From contig NZ_CP031312.1 of NCBI RefSeq assembly GCF_004799685.1, positions 333,863 through 397,862 of the forward strand: a DNA stretch of 64,000 bases, in the 5' to 3' direction. Position numbers and translations under genes: made by a program. The stretch is from Halobellus limi. Lineage in GTDB: Archaea; Halobacteriota; Halobacteria; Halobacteriales; Haloferacaceae. Below are positions 22,820 through 32,358 of the stretch, in pieces. Every line of letters begins with the position of its first letter. Within the stretch, counting starts at the first letter, position 1. The notes under the pieces are model-generated. The model saw only the letters and a list, made by a program, of their open reading frames with translations, was not told the origin of the DNA and searched no databases.

Positions 22820-23581
22820 TCAGCTATCGACGACCACTTCCTCGTCTCTCTGGTCGGCGTCGGCGCCGTGCTCTGCTGCCACTCGTTCGCTCGCCTCCTC
22901 GCGGTCCTCGGGATAGCCGACGTCGACGCGCCAGCCCTCGAGACGAAGCGCGTCGATGGTCCGACCGGACTGAATGAGGAGATCGATCGCGTCGGGGAGT
23001 TCGTACTCGCCGCGCTCGGACGGCTGGACCAGGTGACAGGCGTGGAAGATCGCCGGCGTGAACGTGTAAAACCCGGTCATCACGAGATTCGACGGCGGAT
23101 CGTCCGGCTTCTCGACGACCTCGACGATCTCGCCGTACCCGTTGGTGTCGAGGACGCCGTACCGGCTCGCCTCCTCCCAGGGCACTTCCTCGACGAGGAA
23201 CGCGGCGTCGGCCCGCTCCTCGCGGTGACGGTTCACGACGTCCTCGAGGTTGCCCCTGAATACGTTGTCTCCGAGCATCAACATGAAGTCGTCGTCGACG
23301 TGGGGCTCCGCCTGGAGGATGGCGTGTGCGAGGCCGAGCTGTTCGCGCTGATGCGCGTACGTGATCGGAACGTCCCGGTACGCGTCCCCGTACCGATCGA
23401 TGATCTGCTCCTTCTTGTAGCCGACCACGACGACGAACTCCGTCGCCCCGCAGTCGATGAGGTTGTCGAAGACGTCCTCGATGAGCGGTCGCCCGTCCAC
23501 CTCGACGAGGACCTTCGGCTTGTCGTCCGTCAGCGGGCGCAGCCGCGTCCCCTTCCCGGCCGCCAGAACCACTGCTTGCAT
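22820..23581 (-). CDS. aglF: Sugar-1-phosphate nucleotidyltransferase, AglF-like
   Basis: The 253-residue enzyme starts MQAVVLAAGKGTRLRPLT (nucleotide-binding G-x-G-T-R loop), followed by DKPKVLVEVDGRPL, VVVVGYKKEQI, ITYAHQREQLGLAHAI, FMLMLGDNVF (metal Asp) and VVEKPDDPPSNLVMTGFY with FTPAIF. It would transfer a nucleotide to a sugar-1-phosphate (UTP or dTTP with Glc-1-P). The sequence is close to what I recall for Haloferax AglF of the S-layer N-glycosylation pathway. I start it at ATG 23581, with a TATA-like GTCTATAAACTT at 23607-23618. It is monocistronic. Confidence 0.87.
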   Translation of the reverse strand: MQAVVLAAGKGTRLRPLTDDKPKVLVEVDGRPLIEDVFDNLIDCGATEFVVVVGYKKEQIIDRYGDAYRDVPITYAHQREQLGLAHAILQAEPHVDDDFMLMLGDNVFRGNLEDVVNRHREERADAAFLVEEVPWEEASRYGVLDTNGYGEIVEVVEKPDDPPSNLVMTGFYTFTPAIFHACHLVQPSERGEYELPDAIDLLIQSGRTIDALRLEGWRVDVGYPEDREEASERVAAEHGADADQRDEEVVVDS

Positions 23582-23606
23582 ACGGAGACCCTCGACGCTG
23601 CGGCGT

Positions 23607-23618
23607 AAGTTTATAGAC
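23607..23618 (-). promoter_or_regulatory. TATA-like box of the aglF-like gene
   Basis: On the minus strand it reads GTCTATAAACTT, centred about 31 bp before the ATG at 23581. This also supports the short start for the gene. Confidence 0.45.
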
Positions 23619-23914
23619 GTCGTAATCGGTGGACCCGCAGCCGTCACTGCTGGCGCTTCGACAGCGAAGCCACGCTCCGCTCCGGCGAGCGCGACGACCG
23701 AGCGGGCCCTGCCGCAAAGGCCCGTCGCCCGATGCGGTTAGAACCTGATTACTATCGCCATAATAAAACAATAATCGGCAGACTGCGGAGTGCTTCACAA
23801 ATCGACGCCGACGGATATTCACGCTGTATCTGGTAATCTGACGTGAAATTCATCGAACTGTGAATATGTAAAGAACAAAACACTTATTCCGGTTACTGGT
23901 CCATTATCGATTGC
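23619..23914. other. Divergent gene-less region
   Basis: The region lies between the aglF-like gene and the Tat/beta-helix pair. A small hairpin GCTTCG-ACAG-CGAAGC lies near 23656-23671. From about 23750 to 23890 the DNA is AT-rich. A TATA-like ACTTATTCC (23882-23890) lies about 30 bp before the ATG at 23915. Confidence 0.45.
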
Positions 23915-24142
23915 ATGGCACACAGGCTGGCACGCAGCGACCGATCCCAGAGTGACAACCACTCAACCGGGGAATCGACGGACGAAAGCGGTAAATGGAA
24001 CGTTAACAGGCGCGGATGTCTCAAAGCCGGCGGGGCCGCCTTGGCGGCGCTCATCTTCGGCGGCGCAGCGACCAGCGCCGCCGCCGACGACGCTGGGGAG
24101 ACGACTGTCCACTGGACGAACTTCAGCACGGGGCAGCTATGA
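23915..24142 (+). CDS. Detached Tat signal-peptide ORF preceding a beta-helix gene
   Basis: The 75-residue product has a hydrophilic N-region, a twin-arginine motif (VNRRGCLKAGGAALAAL), a hydrophobic core and a short acidic mature part (HWTNFSTGQL). Its TGA overlaps the ATG of the beta-helix gene at 24139 (ATGA), in a different frame. In the paralogue at 29655 the Tat signal and beta-helix are in one frame. So either a one-base change has split an originally fused gene, or the two are truly separate coupled products. As read, the beta-helix protein has no export signal. Confidence 0.6.
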   Translation: MAHRLARSDRSQSDNHSTGESTDESGKWNVNRRGCLKAGGAALAALIFGGAATSAAADDAGETTVHWTNFSTGQL

Positions 24143-26865
24143 CGGTCTTAAACGTCCAAGACTTCGGCGCGAAGGGTGACGGCTCCACGAACGACCGGGA
24201 CGCGATCCAATCAGCGATCGACGAAGCCACTGAAGGGGATGAAATATACTTCCCCGCGACGAGCGACTACTACGCTATCGAATCCTCCGGTGACGGAGAG
24301 ATTTTAGCGCATCACGTCGCTGACGGTGCTCCGCAGGATATCCTGTACCGTGGTGACGGAGCGGATTCGGTGGTCAAATACAACGGTGGGTCCTACTCCA
24401 GCGGGTTCCTTATGTTTGAGATTCTCGGTGGCCCGTCGAACTTCCGGATGAAGAATATGGTTTGGGACGGAAACAAATCCGTCGTCTCAGGCGTCAACTA
24501 TCAGAACCTCATCGACATTGACGAGGGGAACCCCGGCAATCACAGTTACTACTTTGAAGATTGTGTGTTCCGTAACTCCTTCGGAAACGCGGTGCAGATC
24601 TGGGTTCAGGGAGTAGAGCTTAACCGGTGTACCTTCCAAAGTAATCTACAGCACGGCGTCTCGATAGGCGTAAAGAATGACGAGCTGAGTACGAACTCGA
24701 TTGTTGTTCGGAACTCGCTGGCGGATGATTGCGGCAAGAAGTATAACAACTTCTATGGGATCGACTCTGCGTACGGTGACTTCCTTATCGAGGATACTGT
24801 CATCCAGAACTGCGGTCGAGGAGGGAAGACCTCGACGGAAGGTGACTTCGGTTCTGTCAATGGAAGATACCGCCGGGTTAGGATCGAGAACTGCAACGCA
24901 GAGTCGTTCATTAACACTACGGGTTCAACGAACGATGGAGTCGACCTTTCCAACGGCACTATGTCCTTTGAGGACGTGGTGATCGGGCCGAACAACGGGG
25001 AGATTATGCAGTTATCGGAGCTCGATTACTCCATCGTTGACGATTCGGAACTCGTAATCACCGGTAACAACTCAGAGAATAATCGTCCGGCGCTGATGGT
25101 GATAAACAACGGGAAACTGGACGCCTCTAACGCCACGCTCTGGTCGAATAATAATCAGGGCGAAGGATTCGATCACGACTCGGATCAGACTTCGGTCGTC
25201 GATGTCTACGCCCACGAAAACAACACCGACGGTGGTTTCTATCGGACTCGGAATCTGACGAACAACACCGAGAAGAAGGGCTCTAAGACGGATATTTCTG
25301 GGGTGCCCACGGCCGACGAAGTCGGCGCGTGGAGCGGAAGCACGACCACCGAGACGGAGTCGAGCAGTGAGGATTCGACTACCACGGACGACACCGACGA
25401 CGGCGAGTGGACGCTCCGATGGGAATCGGAGACGGACGACTGGGACGTCGTCTCCGGTTCCGAGTTCGACGGCGGATATGCCCTAGAGCACGATCACGAC
25501 GGCACGGATCGAACCGTCAGAGCCATCTCGTGGGATGCCGTCGGCGAACCCGCCGACGTCGAGGTGCTCGACAAGGTCCGGGTGCCGGCGTTCACCGAGG
25601 GCGTCGACCTCGGCTACCACGCTAGAGTCCACATTCGCTCGTCGTCTCACAACGGCGATCGACTCGGGTACTGGTTGGAGCTCGAAAGCGCGGCGAACTC
25701 GTTTCGGCTGGGGAAGTACTCCAAAGACGGGTTTGCGACGCTGCTGCGCTTCGGGACGCCCCAGGAGAACACCTTCTTCTACCGGCGCTTCCGCGCCGAA
25801 GGTGAGACGCTCAAGGCCAAGGTGTGGCCGGCCTCCGAGTCCGAACCGGCCGGGTGGGACGCAGAAATCACGGACACAGACCTCACCGACGGCTGGGTCG
25901 GCCTCGGGTCGTACGATACGGGAACCGTCCAGACCGACGTCTTCAGCGTCGCGACCGGCGGCGAGTCGGCCCCGCTGATTCCGGGCGGTCGGCCGACTGT
26001 CTCGTTCCGGGCCCCGACGGACGGGGGGACCGTCAGCGGGGACGTCCCCGTCCGGATCGACGCCGAAGACGGCACGGACGGCGCGACCGATCTAAAGGTG
26101 GCGTACCGCGTTGAGGGCGGATCCTGGTCGACGGCGGCCTACGACGCCGACACGGGTACGTACTCGGCGACGTGGGATTCGACCGCCGTCGACGACGGGA
26201 CGGTCTCCCTCGAAGCGCGCGTGACCGACGCCGACGGCAACACGGCCGCGGCGGCGGTCGAAGTGGTCGTCGACAACGGGCCCGCGGTCGCGACGCTCGA
26301 ACCGCAAGACGTGACTTCGGAGTCGGCGACGCTGCGGGGCGACCTCCGGGACCTCGGCGGTTCGGACTCGGTGGACGTCCGGTTCGAGTGGCGAGCGGCC
26401 GACGGAGACGCGTGGACCGCCGCGGGGGACCAGTCGCTCGACTCTCCGACCGAGTTCGCGCACACCGTTTCCGGTCTCGAAGGGGACACCCAGTACGAGT
26501 TCCGAGCGGTGGCCGAGGCCGACGGCGAGACGGCCGAGGGGGAGATCGTGGGGTTTGGGGCCCTTGCTGCCCCTGCGCCTGACAGCGCGCCGACAATCGA
26601 GAAGCTGGACGTCACCGACGAGAGCGGTTCCGAATGGACCCGTTTCCACGTCGACTGGACGGTCACCGACGACGAGCAGGACCTCGATACGGTGATCACG
26701 ACGCTGGAGTACGAGGGACAGCCGGTCGCTGCCGAGAGCACCAGCGTGAATGGCAGCAGCGCGAGTTACACCCACGTCCTCCGCGTCCGCGGGGACGTCG
26801 ACAGCGTTCGGCTGTGGGCGAACGACACCTCGAACGAGACGGTGAGCGAGTCTATCGACGTATAA
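24139..26865 (+). CDS. Right-handed beta-helix protein with C-terminal Ig/Fn3-like domains (mosaic)
   Basis: From ATG 24139 the product is 908 residues. Residues 1 to about 395 form a parallel beta-helix of pectate-lyase / phage-spike type (start VLNVQDFGAKGDGSTNDRDA; many N-x-x-x-x-N/G ladders). A Ser/Thr/Glu linker (about 399-421) leads to a lectin/LamG-like domain (about 423-613), an Ig-like domain (614-714), an Fn3-like domain (715-812; DTQYEFRAVAEADG) and a last Ig-like domain (814-908). It probably binds or cleaves surface polysaccharide. The beta-helix part is visibly more AT-rich (ATA, TTA, AAT, AAC codons) than the domains after it, suggesting a transferred segment. The start needs care because the signal peptide lies in another frame. 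Confidence 0.8.
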   Translation: MTVLNVQDFGAKGDGSTNDRDAIQSAIDEATEGDEIYFPATSDYYAIESSGDGEILAHHVADGAPQDILYRGDGADSVVKYNGGSYSSGFLMFEILGGPSNFRMKNMVWDGNKSVVSGVNYQNLIDIDEGNPGNHSYYFEDCVFRNSFGNAVQIWVQGVELNRCTFQSNLQHGVSIGVKNDELSTNSIVVRNSLADDCGKKYNNFYGIDSAYGDFLIEDTVIQNCGRGGKTSTEGDFGSVNGRYRRVRIENCNAESFINTTGSTNDGVDLSNGTMSFEDVVIGPNNGEIMQLSELDYSIVDDSELVITGNNSENNRPALMVINNGKLDASNATLWSNNNQGEGFDHDSDQTSVVDVYAHENNTDGGFYRTRNLTNNTEKKGSKTDISGVPTADEVGAWSGSTTTETESSSEDSTTTDDTDDGEWTLRWESETDDWDVVSGSEFDGGYALEHDHDGTDRTVRAISWDAVGEPADVEVLDKVRVPAFTEGVDLGYHARVHIRSSSHNGDRLGYWLELESAANSFRLGKYSKDGFATLLRFGTPQENTFFYRRFRAEGETLKAKVWPASESEPAGWDAEITDTDLTDGWVGLGSYDTGTVQTDVFSVATGGESAPLIPGGRPTVSFRAPTDGGTVSGDVPVRIDAEDGTDGATDLKVAYRVEGGSWSTAAYDADTGTYSATWDSTAVDDGTVSLEARVTDADGNTAAAAVEVVVDNGPAVATLEPQDVTSESATLRGDLRDLGGSDSVDVRFEWRAADGDAWTAAGDQSLDSPTEFAHTVSGLEGDTQYEFRAVAEADGETAEGEIVGFGALAAPAPDSAPTIEKLDVTDESGSEWTRFHVDWTVTDDEQDLDTVITTLEYEGQPVAAESTSVNGSSASYTHVLRVRGDVDSVRLWANDTSNETVSESIDV

Positions 26866-26947
26866 CCCGTCGAGAGCCGGGCCGCTCGTCGATAGCCGGG
26901 GTATAATTTTATCCCGGGTCCGCGGAGTAGGGACCGACTCGTCTCAA

Positions 26948-28129
26948 ATGTACTCCCTCCTCGCGAGTGCGGTGAACCATCCGGACACGATCGAGCGCTA
27001 CAACGGCCTGTTCAACCACCGGATACTCCGCTCGCTCGCGGAGACGGGAGTCGATATGAGCGTCGTCTCCCCGCGACCGTTCGCACCGCCGATCGGTCCG
27101 TACTCCGCGTACAGTTCGCTTCCGGAGATCGAAAACTGGGGCGGGTATGCGGTCCACCATCCACGATTTTGGTATCTGCTTCCGAAGCGGTTCTTTTACG
27201 CGGCGTCCGGCGATTCCTTCGCCAGACGTGTACCACGGTACGTGGACCGCACCTTCGACGTGCCCGACGTCGTCCACGCCTGTCACGTGTACCTCGACGG
27301 GTACGGGATGCTCCCGTACGTCCGCGAGCACGACGTGCCGCTTTTCGTCGTCGCCCACGGGACGATCCTCAACTCCTACGAGGACTTCTCACGGGGGGTC
27401 CGCCGGAACGTCCGCGAAACGCTCGACGAGGCGACCGGCGTCCTCTGTGTGAGCGATGCGCTCGCCGAACGGGCCCGCGAACTGACCGACCCATCGACGG
27501 TCTCGACAGTTCCCCTCGGGGCTGACCCCGAGCGGTTTCCGGTCGATCAGCGCGACACGCTCCGCCGGGAACTCGGCGTTGCGGAGGACGCGACCGTCGT
27601 CCTGTTCGTCGGCCATTTCCTGGAGCGGAAAGGCGTTCGAGAGATGATAGACGTCATTCCCCGGATAGACGATCCGGACACGGTCTTCGTTTTCGTCGGA
27701 CACGGCGGGGATCTCGACGAAGATCTGCGTCGTGTACTCACGACGGAGGGCCGTTCGACGCGTCTCGTGTTCGAGGGCCTCCCCCCGGTCGCCCTCCGTC
27801 GCTGGTTCGCCCTCGCGGACGTGTTATGGCTCCCGAGCCACACCGAGGGACGGCCGACCGTCGTCTACGAGGCGATGGCGAGCGAGACCGCTGTGGTAGC
27901 CTCGTCGGTAGGAGGGATTCCGGAACAAGTCGTCGACGGTGAGACCGGACTGCTGGTGCCGCCACGCGACGCCGACGAGCTCCACCGGGCGCTGCAGTCG
28001 TTGCTCGCGGATCGGGAGCTGGCCCGAACGATGGGAAAGCGCGGGCTGGAACGGCTCCGCGAACGCGGGTGGACGTGGGAAGCCCACGCCGAACGGGTCC
28101 GGCGACACCACCTAGCGGCGATCGAATAA
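26948..28129 (+). CDS. GT4 family glycosyltransferase
   Basis: The 393-residue GT-B glycosyltransferase has an N-terminal acceptor domain and a C-terminal donor domain with VVLFVGHFLERKGVREMID, VFVGHGGDLDEDL and the E-x7-E motif SHTEGRPTVVYEAMASETAVVASSVGG (E300, E308), then GETGLLVPPRD. It transfers a sugar from a nucleotide-sugar donor to a lipid-linked oligosaccharide or polysaccharide. A TATA-like GTATAATTTTAT lies about 45 bp upstream (26902-26913). It follows the beta-helix gene at 82 bp, so the two may be separate units. Confidence 0.88.
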   Translation: MYSLLASAVNHPDTIERYNGLFNHRILRSLAETGVDMSVVSPRPFAPPIGPYSAYSSLPEIENWGGYAVHHPRFWYLLPKRFFYAASGDSFARRVPRYVDRTFDVPDVVHACHVYLDGYGMLPYVREHDVPLFVVAHGTILNSYEDFSRGVRRNVRETLDEATGVLCVSDALAERARELTDPSTVSTVPLGADPERFPVDQRDTLRRELGVAEDATVVLFVGHFLERKGVREMIDVIPRIDDPDTVFVFVGHGGDLDEDLRRVLTTEGRSTRLVFEGLPPVALRRWFALADVLWLPSHTEGRPTVVYEAMASETAVVASSVGGIPEQVVDGETGLLVPPRDADELHRALQSLLADRELARTMGKRGLERLRERGWTWEAHAERVRRHHLAAIE

Positions 28130-28307
28130 TACCCTCGAACAGTGTGTTTCAGACCATCGCCACCCCTGAGATGGCGAACGGCTACACAGACCGGATTCAG
28201 TAGTACGAGCCCGAGGGCGAAAACGGCTCGAATCCGGGACGAGGTCCCGGAGGAGGGGACGGGAGAGTCCAGAGAGGACGAGGAACTCCGTAGGGCGCGT
28301 CAGCGGG

Positions 28308-29360
28308 CTATCCGAGCGGCGTGATCTCATTCAGCGACCGAGCGGCAGAGTGCGTCCACCGGCCGCCGAGCGACGAACCGGCGTACGCGTAGAAGGTCGG
28401 CTCCAGTGGGTACCACCGAACGGCACTGATCAGGAACCGGCGGGCCATCCCGTACTCGCCTATGTGAAGGAGGGACTTGCCGGCGCGGAAGTCCGCCCAG
28501 CCCCGCATCTTCCGCTCCATCACCGGTCCGTACTCGGCGGCCAGCGGCCGGTACTTCTCGACGAAAAGCCGGTGGCCCTCGTACAGTTTCGCCGTGTCGT
28601 AGGAGATCCGGTTGTGCGTCTCGAACTCGTGGATGACGAGCGGCTCGCGGATGCGATCGAACGCACACTCCGTCGACAGCGAGAGGTACCACTCCTGGTC
28701 CGCCCAGCGGGGAAACCGCTCGTCGAGCGGAACCCGCTTCGCGATCCCCGCGCGGACCATAACGGCCGACTGGGTCCCGACGACGTTCTCACACAGGAGC
28801 GCTTTAGTGACGTCTCCCGTGACATCGGGCGGCAGCCAGATCTCCTCGATCGAGCCGTCGTGGACCCGTTTCCATCCCGTCGAGACGACACCGAGATCGG
28901 GGTCACCCGCCTCGAACCGGGCGACCTGCCGGTCGAGTTTCTCCGGCACCCACCTGTCGTCGTCGTCGAGAAACGCGATGTACTCGCCGCTCGCAGCCGA
29001 AATGCCGGTATTTCGTGCGGCGTTCGGCCCCCTGTTCTCGTCGTGGCGAACGATCTCGAACGACGAGAAATCGTGGGCGTCCGTCGAGACCACTTCGGAG
29101 GCCATCGTCGGCGACGCGTCGTCGACGACGATCAGCTCCACGGGGTCGTACGTCTGTTCGGCGACCGTCTCGACCGCCCCCGGGAGGTAGGACGGCCGAT
29201 CGTACGTCGTGATGACGACGCTCACCGTCGGCCGGTCGGCCCCGTTCGGCGAATCGGAACGATCTGCCACGTTCTCGGACCCCGAACGACGCGTCATCGT
29301 CGTCGAGGCGCCGGCGGCCGAGCTATCCAGCGGGGCCGATACGCGATGGTGAGTGTGCAC
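28308..29360 (-). CDS. GT2 family glycosyltransferase
   Basis: The 350-residue product has a single GT-A domain: TVSVVITTYDRPSYLPGAVET, LIVVDDASPTMASE, NRGPNAARNTGI, and the metal site FLDDDDRWVPEKL, then the acceptor region RWADQEWYLSLS. No membrane segment is obvious. It probably extends a lipid-linked glycan in the cytoplasm. The start is uncertain: GTG 29360 fits a TATA-like GATATAAC (about 29390-29397) about 30 bp upstream, while ATG 29297 gives a shorter leader. It is divergent from the beta-helix gene at 29655. Confidence 0.86.
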   Translation of the reverse strand: MHTHHRVSAPLDSSAAGASTTMTRRSGSENVADRSDSPNGADRPTVSVVITTYDRPSYLPGAVETVAEQTYDPVELIVVDDASPTMASEVVSTDAHDFSSFEIVRHDENRGPNAARNTGISAASGEYIAFLDDDDRWVPEKLDRQVARFEAGDPDLGVVSTGWKRVHDGSIEEIWLPPDVTGDVTKALLCENVVGTQSAVMVRAGIAKRVPLDERFPRWADQEWYLSLSTECAFDRIREPLVIHEFETHNRISYDTAKLYEGHRLFVEKYRPLAAEYGPVMERKMRGWADFRAGKSLLHIGEYGMARRFLISAVRWYPLEPTFYAYAGSSLGGRWTHSAARSLNEITPLG

Positions 29361-29467
29361 ATACGGCTCGGTGATCGCGTGTCGTCCGGTTTGTTATATC
29401 GATTCTAACCCCCTCACGGCCTCGAACGTCGGTGAGAGAGTCCAGTCGTCTGCTCCCATACGGGTAC

Positions 29468-29487
29468 AAAGTGAGAGTAATCAGTAT
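29468..29487. repeat. Terminal fragment of the 82-bp palindromic repeat
   Basis: AAAGTGAGAGTAATCAGTAT is the reverse complement of the left end of copy B (ATACTGGTTACTCTCACGTTT) with two to three differences. Only one arm is present; the other arm and the centre are missing. It lies in the intergenic region between the divergent GT2 and beta-helix genes. Confidence 0.6.
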
Positions 29488-29610
29488 CAGACATCGAGCG
29501 GCGAGGTGGCAAGGCAATCTAGTCCCGGTTGGCGGGCGACGTCGACTGCCGTTACGAGGTCATTAATAACGTCTCGAAGGTCGCCTATGAGATACCCGAG
29601 AGGTAGCAGT

Positions 29611-29627
29611 GGTATAAATATATACTC
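29611..29627 (+). promoter_or_regulatory. TATA box of the Tat-exported beta-helix gene
   Basis: GGTATAAATATATACTC is the clearest TATA box in the window, about 30-40 bp before ATG 29655. It supports the start at 29655 rather than the upstream in-frame codon at 29631. Confidence 0.55.
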
Positions 29628-29654
29628 AGGGTGCGGATACACGTATCTCAACCG

Positions 29655-31004
29655 ATGGACGACGAAGACCTCAGCCGCCGTGCAGTTATCGCTCTCCTCG
29701 CGGTGGCAGGAGGAGCCACAGGAACAATCCAATTGAATTCGATCCTCGATAGCCGTACCGGCGGTGCGCAGGCAGTACTGCCAGAGGCGGAAAACGGCCC
29801 AGATACGCCGCACGCCTCGGAGGAAACCGCCACGCCGGAACCGAAACCCGGAGTCCACCTCGAAGATCACGGCGGCGTCGCCGACGGAGAGACGGACGAT
29901 ACGGAAGCGCTGATGGCAGCCTTGGACGAAGCGGCCCCGGACGGGACGGTCCGTCTCCCGGAGGGCGAAATACTCATCGGCAGCGGGATGGCCGACGCCA
30001 TCCTCTTAGTGCACCGCCACCGGGGAGTGACGATCGCCGGTGAAGGCCCGGGTTCGACCCGGTTGAAGATGGCGCCGGGTCACAAGTCCGTACACCGGGG
30101 TATCGTTATCACGCCGAGCAGCAGAGACGACATAACCGGCATAACGATTCGCGACCTTATGCTCGACGGGCAAGGCCTCGAACAGAATTACAACATCGCG
30201 AACGGGATCGAGGTCCAGAGCGCCAACGGGAACGGCTACCCCGTCGAGATCCGGAACTGCGTGATATACGACTGGGCGACGAACGGGCTGCAGTTACGGG
30301 AGCCGGGAACCAGTATCTACGATAGTTCAATCCTGCTGAACGGGCGCAAGCAGGAGGCCGTGACAGGGAGAGACGGCCACGGCGTCGCCACGTCCATCGG
30401 CAACAACCCGAACGGGCAGACGCTGATCCAGCGGTGCCTCCTGCAGGGAAACACCGGCGCAGGTGCGGATAACAGCGGCGGGAATATGATGATAACCGGG
30501 TGCGTCATCGACGACTGCGGCTACGGCGTCAAACAGAACGAGACGACGAATAAACAGGTCATCGAGAACACGCGGATCTCGAACCTCCGAACTGAGCCCG
30601 GAGTGTACAACATTCCTCAAGACCGAACCGGCGGCGACCTGGTCCTCAACAACGTCTGCATCGAGAACGCGACCGATCCGGGGCTGCTGTTTCCGGCCGG
30701 AGGAACCATCACCGGCGATCAGATTCTCATCAAAAATACGAACACCGAAGCCTCGCAGCCCGCCGCAGTCGTTGTCAAGGACGAAGGCAGGAAGTTTGAC
30801 ATCGGAGAGCTGGCGGTGTACGAGACGGGCAACGGATCGGCGATGTACTTGGAGAACTGCACCGGCTCGATCGACCGACTCGTTCACGACGGTCTCGACG
30901 ACAGCCTGGGACAGCTCAGCGACGTGGCAGTGGACACGATCGCCAATGACGATTCGATGACGATAGACGTTCCGAGGGCTATCGACGTCGGTGCGTCGCT
31001 GTAG
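29655..31004 (+). CDS. Tat-exported right-handed beta-helix protein
   Basis: This 449-residue protein starts MDDEDLSRRAVIALLAVAGG, a Tat signal (R-R-A-V-I-A). A Glu/Pro-rich linker (about 45-68) is followed by the beta-helix domain, whose opening HLEDHGGVADGETDDTEALM matches the genes at 24139 and 3989. Further on are GIEVQSANGNGYPVEIRNCVI, GNNPNGQTLIQRCLLQGNTG and many Asn-ladder coils. The fold is used by polysaccharide lyases, hydrolases and epimerases, but no catalytic residues can be assigned. It would act outside the cell on the surface glycan. It is monocistronic, with a strong TATA box. Confidence 0.82.
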   Translation: MDDEDLSRRAVIALLAVAGGATGTIQLNSILDSRTGGAQAVLPEAENGPDTPHASEETATPEPKPGVHLEDHGGVADGETDDTEALMAALDEAAPDGTVRLPEGEILIGSGMADAILLVHRHRGVTIAGEGPGSTRLKMAPGHKSVHRGIVITPSSRDDITGITIRDLMLDGQGLEQNYNIANGIEVQSANGNGYPVEIRNCVIYDWATNGLQLREPGTSIYDSSILLNGRKQEAVTGRDGHGVATSIGNNPNGQTLIQRCLLQGNTGAGADNSGGNMMITGCVIDDCGYGVKQNETTNKQVIENTRISNLRTEPGVYNIPQDRTGGDLVLNNVCIENATDPGLLFPAGGTITGDQILIKNTNTEASQPAAVVVKDEGRKFDIGELAVYETGNGSAMYLENCTGSIDRLVHDGLDDSLGQLSDVAVDTIANDDSMTIDVPRAIDVGASL

Positions 31005-31162
31005 ACCGCTATCGAAGACCTGTCCTCAATGGAGACTCCGTCTCGTTTAAAATGATATCGGGAGCGAAGTCGTCGGTGCGTCTTCCGTTGTTAGATACCG
31101 GTTACCCGCCGAGCGGCGGGATGAGGACTGACGGCTTCGACGTTCGGGAAGTCCTCGCCATT

Positions 31163-32179
31163 CTACGGTGACACGGTCACCCAGAGATGGACCTCCCGGT
31201 ACGCGTTCGAGACGGACGGATCGGGAGCGGGCGTGCCCTCGTACAGGAGAAACACCAGCCGAAGGTTCTGCCCGGTCACGCTCGCGTCGGGCGTGATCGT
31301 TCGCGGAATCCGCTCGGTCTGTCCGGATTCGATTGTCGCACTGAACCGATCGAGTTCCGTCTCCTCGACGACGTTTCGTTCGCCGGTGACCGTCTCGAAT
31401 TTCTGGAGTTTCACGACTACCGTGTACGTAGCCGGGTGAGTCTCGTGATTACCGATGCCGACGTGGACGTCCCGTGGCTCGCCGGGGGAGAGCGTCCTGG
31501 GGTACTCACTAGCGGTCAGCGCCCCGGATTCGGGGTCTTCGGTCAGCAGATACAGTTCGGTGTATTCCTCGCCGTCCTTGGGCGTCGCGATCGCCGTTCC
31601 CACGGACACGACCGCGAAAACGACGAGGAGCGCGACTGCGATGTTGATCTGCTTCTCGCGAGTTGTCCCCCCGTCGAGTGACGGCCAGTTCTCCGTCCGT
31701 ATCCGTTCCAGCGGGAGATGAAAACGGTCCTCGGGTCCGAGTTTGGCCCGCCGATACGCGCCGACGACCACTGCAACGACGACGATCCCGGCGAGGCTCC
31801 CGAGCACCTGCTGGATCGCGATTCCCCACGGGGTGAAGTTCCAGACGAGGCCGACGAGTGGAACGGTGACGAGGCTCAGTCCGACCGATAGAACGAGCCG
31901 CTCCAACGGGGTGGGCCCGTGCTTCGTTTCTCCGGTCTCCATCCGCGCAGAGAACTGGTCGTGCGCGTCGAGGCTACTGGCGGGGTACAGCGCCGACTGG
32001 ATCGCGTAGCCCGGCAGGAAGAACACGAATACGAATCCGAGCGGAACTCGCAGTAGTTCTACGGGACCCAGTCCCCCCGTGATCAGGACCGGGACGGTCG
32101 TGAGAAGTGCCAGCACGACGGTTACCACGAGGTCCAGCCAGGTGGCGAACGTCCCTCCCGAAGCGTGATTTCGGCTCAT
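31163..32179 (-). CDS. DUF1616 membrane protein
   Basis: The 338-residue protein has paired N-terminal transmembrane helices (about 12-33 and 42-62, with FVFVFFLPGYAIQSALYP), two central helices (about 95-142), a cytoplasmic loop and a fifth helix (about 180-203). An extracellular beta-rich domain (about 215-338: RTLSPGEPRDVHVGIGNHETHPATYTVVV) follows. This is the DUF1616 family, common in archaeal surface-protein and glycan regions; its role is unknown. It ends MSRNHASGG at the start codon 32179 and lies 179 bp after the polytopic protein at 32359 on the same strand, so co-transcription is possible. Confidence 0.82.
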   Translation of the reverse strand: MSRNHASGGTFATWLDLVVTVVLALLTTVPVLITGGLGPVELLRVPLGFVFVFFLPGYAIQSALYPASSLDAHDQFSARMETGETKHGPTPLERLVLSVGLSLVTVPLVGLVWNFTPWGIAIQQVLGSLAGIVVVAVVVGAYRRAKLGPEDRFHLPLERIRTENWPSLDGGTTREKQINIAVALLVVFAVVSVGTAIATPKDGEEYTELYLLTEDPESGALTASEYPRTLSPGEPRDVHVGIGNHETHPATYTVVVKLQKFETVTGERNVVEETELDRFSATIESGQTERIPRTITPDASVTGQNLRLVFLLYEGTPAPDPSVSNAYREVHLWVTVSP

Positions 32180-32358
32180 ACCCGACTCGGCCCGCGAGTT
32201 GGATCGCGGTCCGTTCTCCGAAGTTGCTCGCGCGGACGACGTCGATCGGCTGTCCGGTTCCGGTGGTGTCCCCCACAGATCATTGTTGTTCGAGAGTCCC
32301 CCGGAGAACTGATTGTTACCCCGTCTCTAACGGGTGCGAGCATTTTACGTCGCTCCGA

